Part shown: in pieces, positions 60,616 to 64,000 of the stretch | Position numbering within the stretch: position 1 is the first letter of the stretch | Layout of the letters: each line of letters opens with the position of its first letter | DNA from: Phascolomyces articulosus | Lineage: Eukaryota; Mucoromycota; Mucoromycetes; Mucorales; Lichtheimiaceae | DNA length: 64,000 nucleotides | NCBI GenBank assembly: GCA_025677815.1 | Contig: JAIXMP010000032.1 | Span: forward strand, 186,001-250,000 | Direction: 5' to 3' | Notes under the pieces: model-generated | Told to the model about the DNA's origin: nothing | The model's input: the letters and a program-made list of their open reading frames with translations, nothing else | Databases searched by the model: none | Program-made: the position numbers and the translations under genes

Positions 60616-61982
60616 ATGTCTACTCTAACCGAACTTTTGCAATTGTATAATGATGAAGAAGAAGAATTCTAAGCCAGTATTTGCAGAAGAAAGTGTTTTT
60701 TCCAAATGATTGAAGAAGATTATGAAACAGAACCTCAAACTTACAAAGGATCAGTTTATAGTCATAAAAAGAAAGATTATAATTGCATTGAAGGTCATGA
60801 TCAGCTCATGGCTGATTATTTTAATCCCAGTTATGTTTATAATGACACTGATTTTTGACGTGTTTATTATATGAAATACGAAGTTTTTCTCAAGATCATA
60901 AAAGCTGTTATGGAACATAACAATAACTATTCTGTGTAGAAAAAAAGATAGCTGTGGCAAACCTAGCTTCACCCCTATCATGTCTGTAGGAAAAGAATAT
61001 ACCAAATAGGTGTATCTAAGTTTAAATGAGGAAGAAAAGAATAAATAATAAATAAAATAGAATAATGCTATTATTATGAAGTAGTGTGAATTAGAACAGT
61101 ATACTAAATAAGGTATAATGTTCAATAATAAGAAAATAAGAAATAAATAAATACCCTCTTAGTATAAGGCATAAACTAACAATAACAAATATCATACCTC
61201 ATCTCTATAGACTCATATAAACATGTATGTAACAATAGATAAATAATTAGAAATAAACACTTTATTGAAAAGTATAAAAGGACCTCGATTTTATTAGATA
61301 GTTAGATTATCATTACTTTTATTAAAATAAATCTATATAACAGTCTTAATATATTCCTATATCATTTTTATTTTCTATTTATTATACCTTTTATATTTTT
61401 CACAACCCTAAATAAAAAGTTTCTATAGCTATGAGAATTTTAGCAAATAGTAGAAGTACTAAGTAGGTGAATATTTGTATATGGGTGAGAGTACAGTACT
61501 GGAATCTCTAAAACATTTTTGTTCAGCTATTATCATAATATTCAGTGATACTTACCTTTGTGCACTTACCTAAGCTGATATAGAAAGGTTATTGGCTGTT
61601 GCTAAAGATTGCAACTTTCCTAGAATGATTAGATTGCTAGATTATATATATTAGCAGTGGAAAAAAAAACCTATATAATAGAAAGGTTGTTTTTAAGGTA
61701 AGGAGTAAGTACTAATAGTTGTCCTTGAAGCTATTGCATCTTATAGCACTTAAATCTAGCATGCATACTTTGGTCTTCCTAGTTCTCTTAATGATATTAA
61801 TGCCTTAAACCATTCCTATCTCTTTTTAACTTTCTTGCCAGCTATACTCTACCTGTGAAGGTCATTATAAATAGCTATTAGTATAACAATGGCTATTTCC
61901 TTACAGATAGCATTTACCCCAAATAGTCTACTTTGGTTTAGTCAATCAGAGGGGAGGCTTTTAGTCTTAAAGAAAAGGTAAG
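60616..61982 (+). pseudogene. PIF/Harbinger transposase relic, interrupted
   Basis: The plus strand encodes successive pieces of an ALP1/Harbinger nuclease: an acidic start (MSTLTELLQLYNDEEEEF, stop), GHDQLMADYFNPS, a stop at 60856-60858 where an Arg is expected, VYYMKYEVFLKII, KKDSCGKPSFTP; then after an insertion AMRILANS, YLYMGESTVLESLKHFCSAI, ADIERLLAVAKD, FPRMIRLLDYIY, VVLEAIASYS, HAYFGLPSSLNDINAL, YNNGYFLTDSIYPK and STLV. Identity rests on remembered family motifs. Stops occur where Trp, Gln or Arg would be expected (61751, 61757, 61924, 61939). At least one frameshift is present, so it is dead. Confidence 0.75.
60981..61427 (+). mobile_element. Probable solo LTR inserted in the Harbinger relic
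   Basis: This 450-bp insert separates two transposase segments that should be nearly contiguous. It starts TGTCTGTAGG and contains a TATAAAAGGACC promoter-like site near 61276, downstream ATAAATC/AATAAA signals and no coding sequence, as expected for a solo LTR. The exact ends and a target duplication are uncertain (CTAT flanks both sides). Another kind of insertion is possible. Confidence 0.4.
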
Positions 61983-62839
61983 ATATTTATAATAGTAGGG
62001 GATAACAACCCTATTATAATAAGTTCTTAATCTAGATAATGACTAAGTTATCTAACTATAGCTATATATAATTAATATGGAATTTGGTTAATTTTAGATT
62101 AGAATAAAAGATAAAATGGACGATATAAATCCTTTGAGACTTTTTTATAGGTTTTTTAATAGAAAGAAAGATTTGAATAAAAGTTGAATTACTTTTCTAT
62201 AATTACATTTATAATAGCTTATTTATACTTTTTCTATTCTATAAAAAATATAGGCTTAGTTACTTATTTTATACTATTCTATATTATGGATGGATGAATC
62301 GGGACCTTTGGGATATGATAAATATTATCATTTATAAGGGTAGCTATAAGGATAGGTCTAAGGCTATACCTTTTATCTCTAATATCTTCTTTAATATTTT
62401 CTTTTTAGAGAGTTATATAAAGGTAGTATATCATTATATGATTATACTAATTTCCTTTTTTACACAAGGATTATTTAAGTTTCCTTATTTGTATATGTGC
62501 TCAGGCTGTGCCTTTTATATAATATTAGTATTTATTATAGAGTATAGTATTAGAAGAATATAATAGAAGTTATAATTTTTATATTTTTAAAATAAAAAAT
62601 ATTAAAAATTCCTTTAAAAACTTATAACTTTTAAAGTATTTAATTTTATAAAATAAAACTAGTACTATTAGATAGATCTATTTTTTATCTATCTGATAAT
62701 ACTAATTTCATTGTACATTAATTAGTGAAATTTTAAAAAATTCTAAAAAATATATTTTTTTTCTTATTTTTTTATTTTTAATCTACTTTGGTACTAAAAT
62801 GATCAAATATATTCTAGGAACCCCACGAAAATACATGGG
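61983..62839 (+). other. TA-rich decayed tract upstream of the tRNA
   Basis: Strikingly rich in TA and poor in CA. An 89-codon plus-strand frame at 62294-62563 (containing LWDMINIIIYKGSYKDRSKA and FPYLYMCSGCAFY) looks like a mutated protein piece rather than random sequence, but I cannot identify it. It may be further transposon debris. Confidence 0.3.
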
Positions 62840-62922
62840 GGTAACATGGCCGAGTTGGTCTAAGGCGCCAGACTCAAGTTCTGGTCTCGCAAGAGGCGTG
62901 AGTTCGAATCTCACTGTTACCA
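62840..62922 (+). tRNA. tRNA-Leu, anticodon CAA
   Basis: Full cloverleaf: acceptor stem GGTAACA/TGTTACC, D arm TGGCCGAGTTGGTCTAAGGC, anticodon stem CCAGA/TCTGG around loop CTCAAGT (anticodon CAA, reads UUG), long variable arm of class II type (TCTCGCAAGAGG), T arm GTGAGTTCGAATCTCAC and discriminator A. It is 83 nt without an intron, and CCA is not encoded. T-runs downstream (from about 62951) can serve as an RNA polymerase III terminator. The many mobile elements just upstream fit the known preference of some retroelements for tRNA flanks. Confidence 0.95.
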
Positions 62923-63485
62923 AACCTCCTTCTTTAGAAGGTCAATTTATTTTTAATTATTTTTCAAAAAAGTGCTGCGGCGTCCTTTTTTTTTTTTATT
63001 AATTACTCACTGCACATAAATCGGTGTTTGAGCAAAATCAGGGTTGCTCCAATTTTTTATTTCAGCATGTTTGAGCTTTTGATCTGCTCAAATTTTATAT
63101 TTGAGCACACTAAAAAATACAAAAATATATTTGCTTATGCAAAAGAATTGTTAAGTGTACTACATCATCTACTGAGAACTGTTTTACTTCTTTACTGCTT
63201 CTAATCTTTTTACTTTAAAATACAAACCACTTTTGAATTTAATCTTGGAATTAAAAAATGTTTCTGTGACCAGTGCTTTCAACTGAGTAAACATCCTGAA
63301 AAGTTTATTTACTAGGCAGCCTCTACTGTTAATTGACATAGAATTAATTTTGAAACCAATCTTTATGATGAATGGACTGTCAATATAAGCAACATGATAG
63401 ATCTTGACAATGACAATGGTAGAAATATTAATTCTCATAATAAATTATCATATTGACTAAAAATAATTATATCTATATAGTAGTT
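62923..63485. other. tRNA downstream region with TTTGAGCA motifs
   Basis: Repeated TTTGAGC/GCTCAAA words at about 63027, 63069, 63085 and 63099 include a hairpin with 9-bp arms (TGCTCAAAT at 63085-63093, ATTTGAGCA at 63099-63107). The 84-codon minus-strand frame at 63184-63438 (with SMSINSRGCLVNKLF) has protein-like composition but no recognised family. It may be a transposon relic whose end includes the hairpin. Confidence 0.35.
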
Positions 63486-63671
63486 GTTGATTTTGTTCCT
63501 GAGCCACCTATATTGAAGCCTATTTTGGGACTCAAAGAACAACAGGATATCGACGATTATTTTGATTTCAATGACTTTGACGATGATGAAAATTAACAAT
63601 ATGCTGGTTCACTTATTGAAGATAATTTATCTAAACCAGCCAAAGATGCTATGCATGATGGTGTACTTTAG
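63486..63671 (+). pseudogene. Coding-like fragment with one in-frame stop
   Basis: After an acceptor-like ATATAG the frame reads VVDFVPEPPILKPILGLKEQ, then an acidic stretch (DIDDYFDFNDFDDDEN), a TAA near 63595, then QYAGSLIEDNLSKPAKDAMH and a final TAG. The composition is protein-like on both sides of the internal stop. No family recognised. It may be the tail of a decayed element ORF. Confidence 0.3.
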
Positions 63672-63815
63672 AATTCTTTAGAGATTATCTGTTTATTTGT
63701 TTTAATTTGTAAATACTAAATATTAAATGTATTCTTTTATATTAAATAATATTATGGAGGATATAACTGCTTCTTCTTCTGATAAGCTATACTTCTCACT
63801 GTTCTCTTTATAATC

Positions 63816-64000
63816 ATGTTCCAATGTCAATACCTCCCAGAAACTGCTGCGAAAATATTAACGGTATCCATTAATGTTCTTCATACCTATCTTAATGCTC
63901 CTATCCGATCCCTTCTAAAAAAGTTATCCACACTTCGCCAGGAGATGGGTGTTGACACAGGTATATACATATATAGTGAGAAAAAGTGCTTAGTTATCCC
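63816..64000 (+). CDS. Start of an unidentified gene, cut by the window end
   Basis: From ATG 63816 the frame stays open to the end: MFQCQYLPETAAKILTVSIN, then VLHTYLNAPIRSLLKKLSTL and RQEMGVDTG. The amphipathic helical pattern looks like real protein. A GGTATAT donor-like site at about 63960 may end the first exon. With so little visible I cannot name a family; it could also be transposon-derived. Confidence 0.3.
   Translation, partial: MFQCQYLPETAAKILTVSINVLHTYLNAPIRSLLKKLSTLRQEMGVDTGIYIYSEKKCLVI

Overview
The window looks like nuclear DNA of an early-diverging filamentous fungus, most likely a mucoralean (Mucoromycota). The basis is very AT-rich intergenic DNA, many short GT-AG introns of about 70-190 nt, eukaryotic genes such as TAF5, a UBL-BAG co-chaperone and a Gti1/Pac2 WOPR regulator, a eukaryotic Leu tRNA, and DNA transposon and LINE relics. 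I cannot name the species. Exon models below were built by hand from splice sites. Each complete model keeps frame from ATG to stop, but none is backed by RNA data.

Layout. 1-785: 3' end of a Q-rich membrane-protein gene. 1235-4912: tandem minus-strand pair, IRC3-type mitochondrial helicase (7 exons, one of only 14 nt) and a BAG1-like co-chaperone. 4913-29626: a 25-kb gene-poor tract with one confident gene, the WOPR regulator at 21682-22776. The rest is simple repeats and decayed coding pieces, including a LINE reverse-transcriptase relic whose motif-A segment has become a minisatellite (12905-13385). 29627-31942: GTPBP1-like GTPase with a GC-AG intron. 36221-38046: cerevisin-type subtilisin. 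38330-40147: bZIP factor. 40489-44022: TAF5 (11 exons). 48255-49570: protein with an AreA-type GATA-like (PF08550) motif. 50120-51955: GMP synthase. 53018-53668: unrecognised 163-aa protein, with a decayed gene fragment just upstream of it.

53.8-64 kb is a transposon-dense region. The main object is a complete Mutator-like element (55496-59693). It has about 30-bp terminal inverted repeats, a perfect 9-bp target-site duplication, and an intact five-exon gene for an 818-aa protein joining a GCM-like zinc module, a DDE transposase and an OTU-type cysteine protease. It sits inside the remains of an older element with a different inverted repeat (54708-54735 and 60415-60442). Then come a PIF/Harbinger transposase relic interrupted by a probable solo LTR, a TA-rich decayed tract, an intact tRNA-Leu(CAA) and further coding-like fragments to the window end.

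The cellular genes are ordinary housekeeping or regulatory genes and do not form a cluster. The most unusual content is the MULE-OTU transposon, the LINE-derived minisatellite and the Walker-A microexon.
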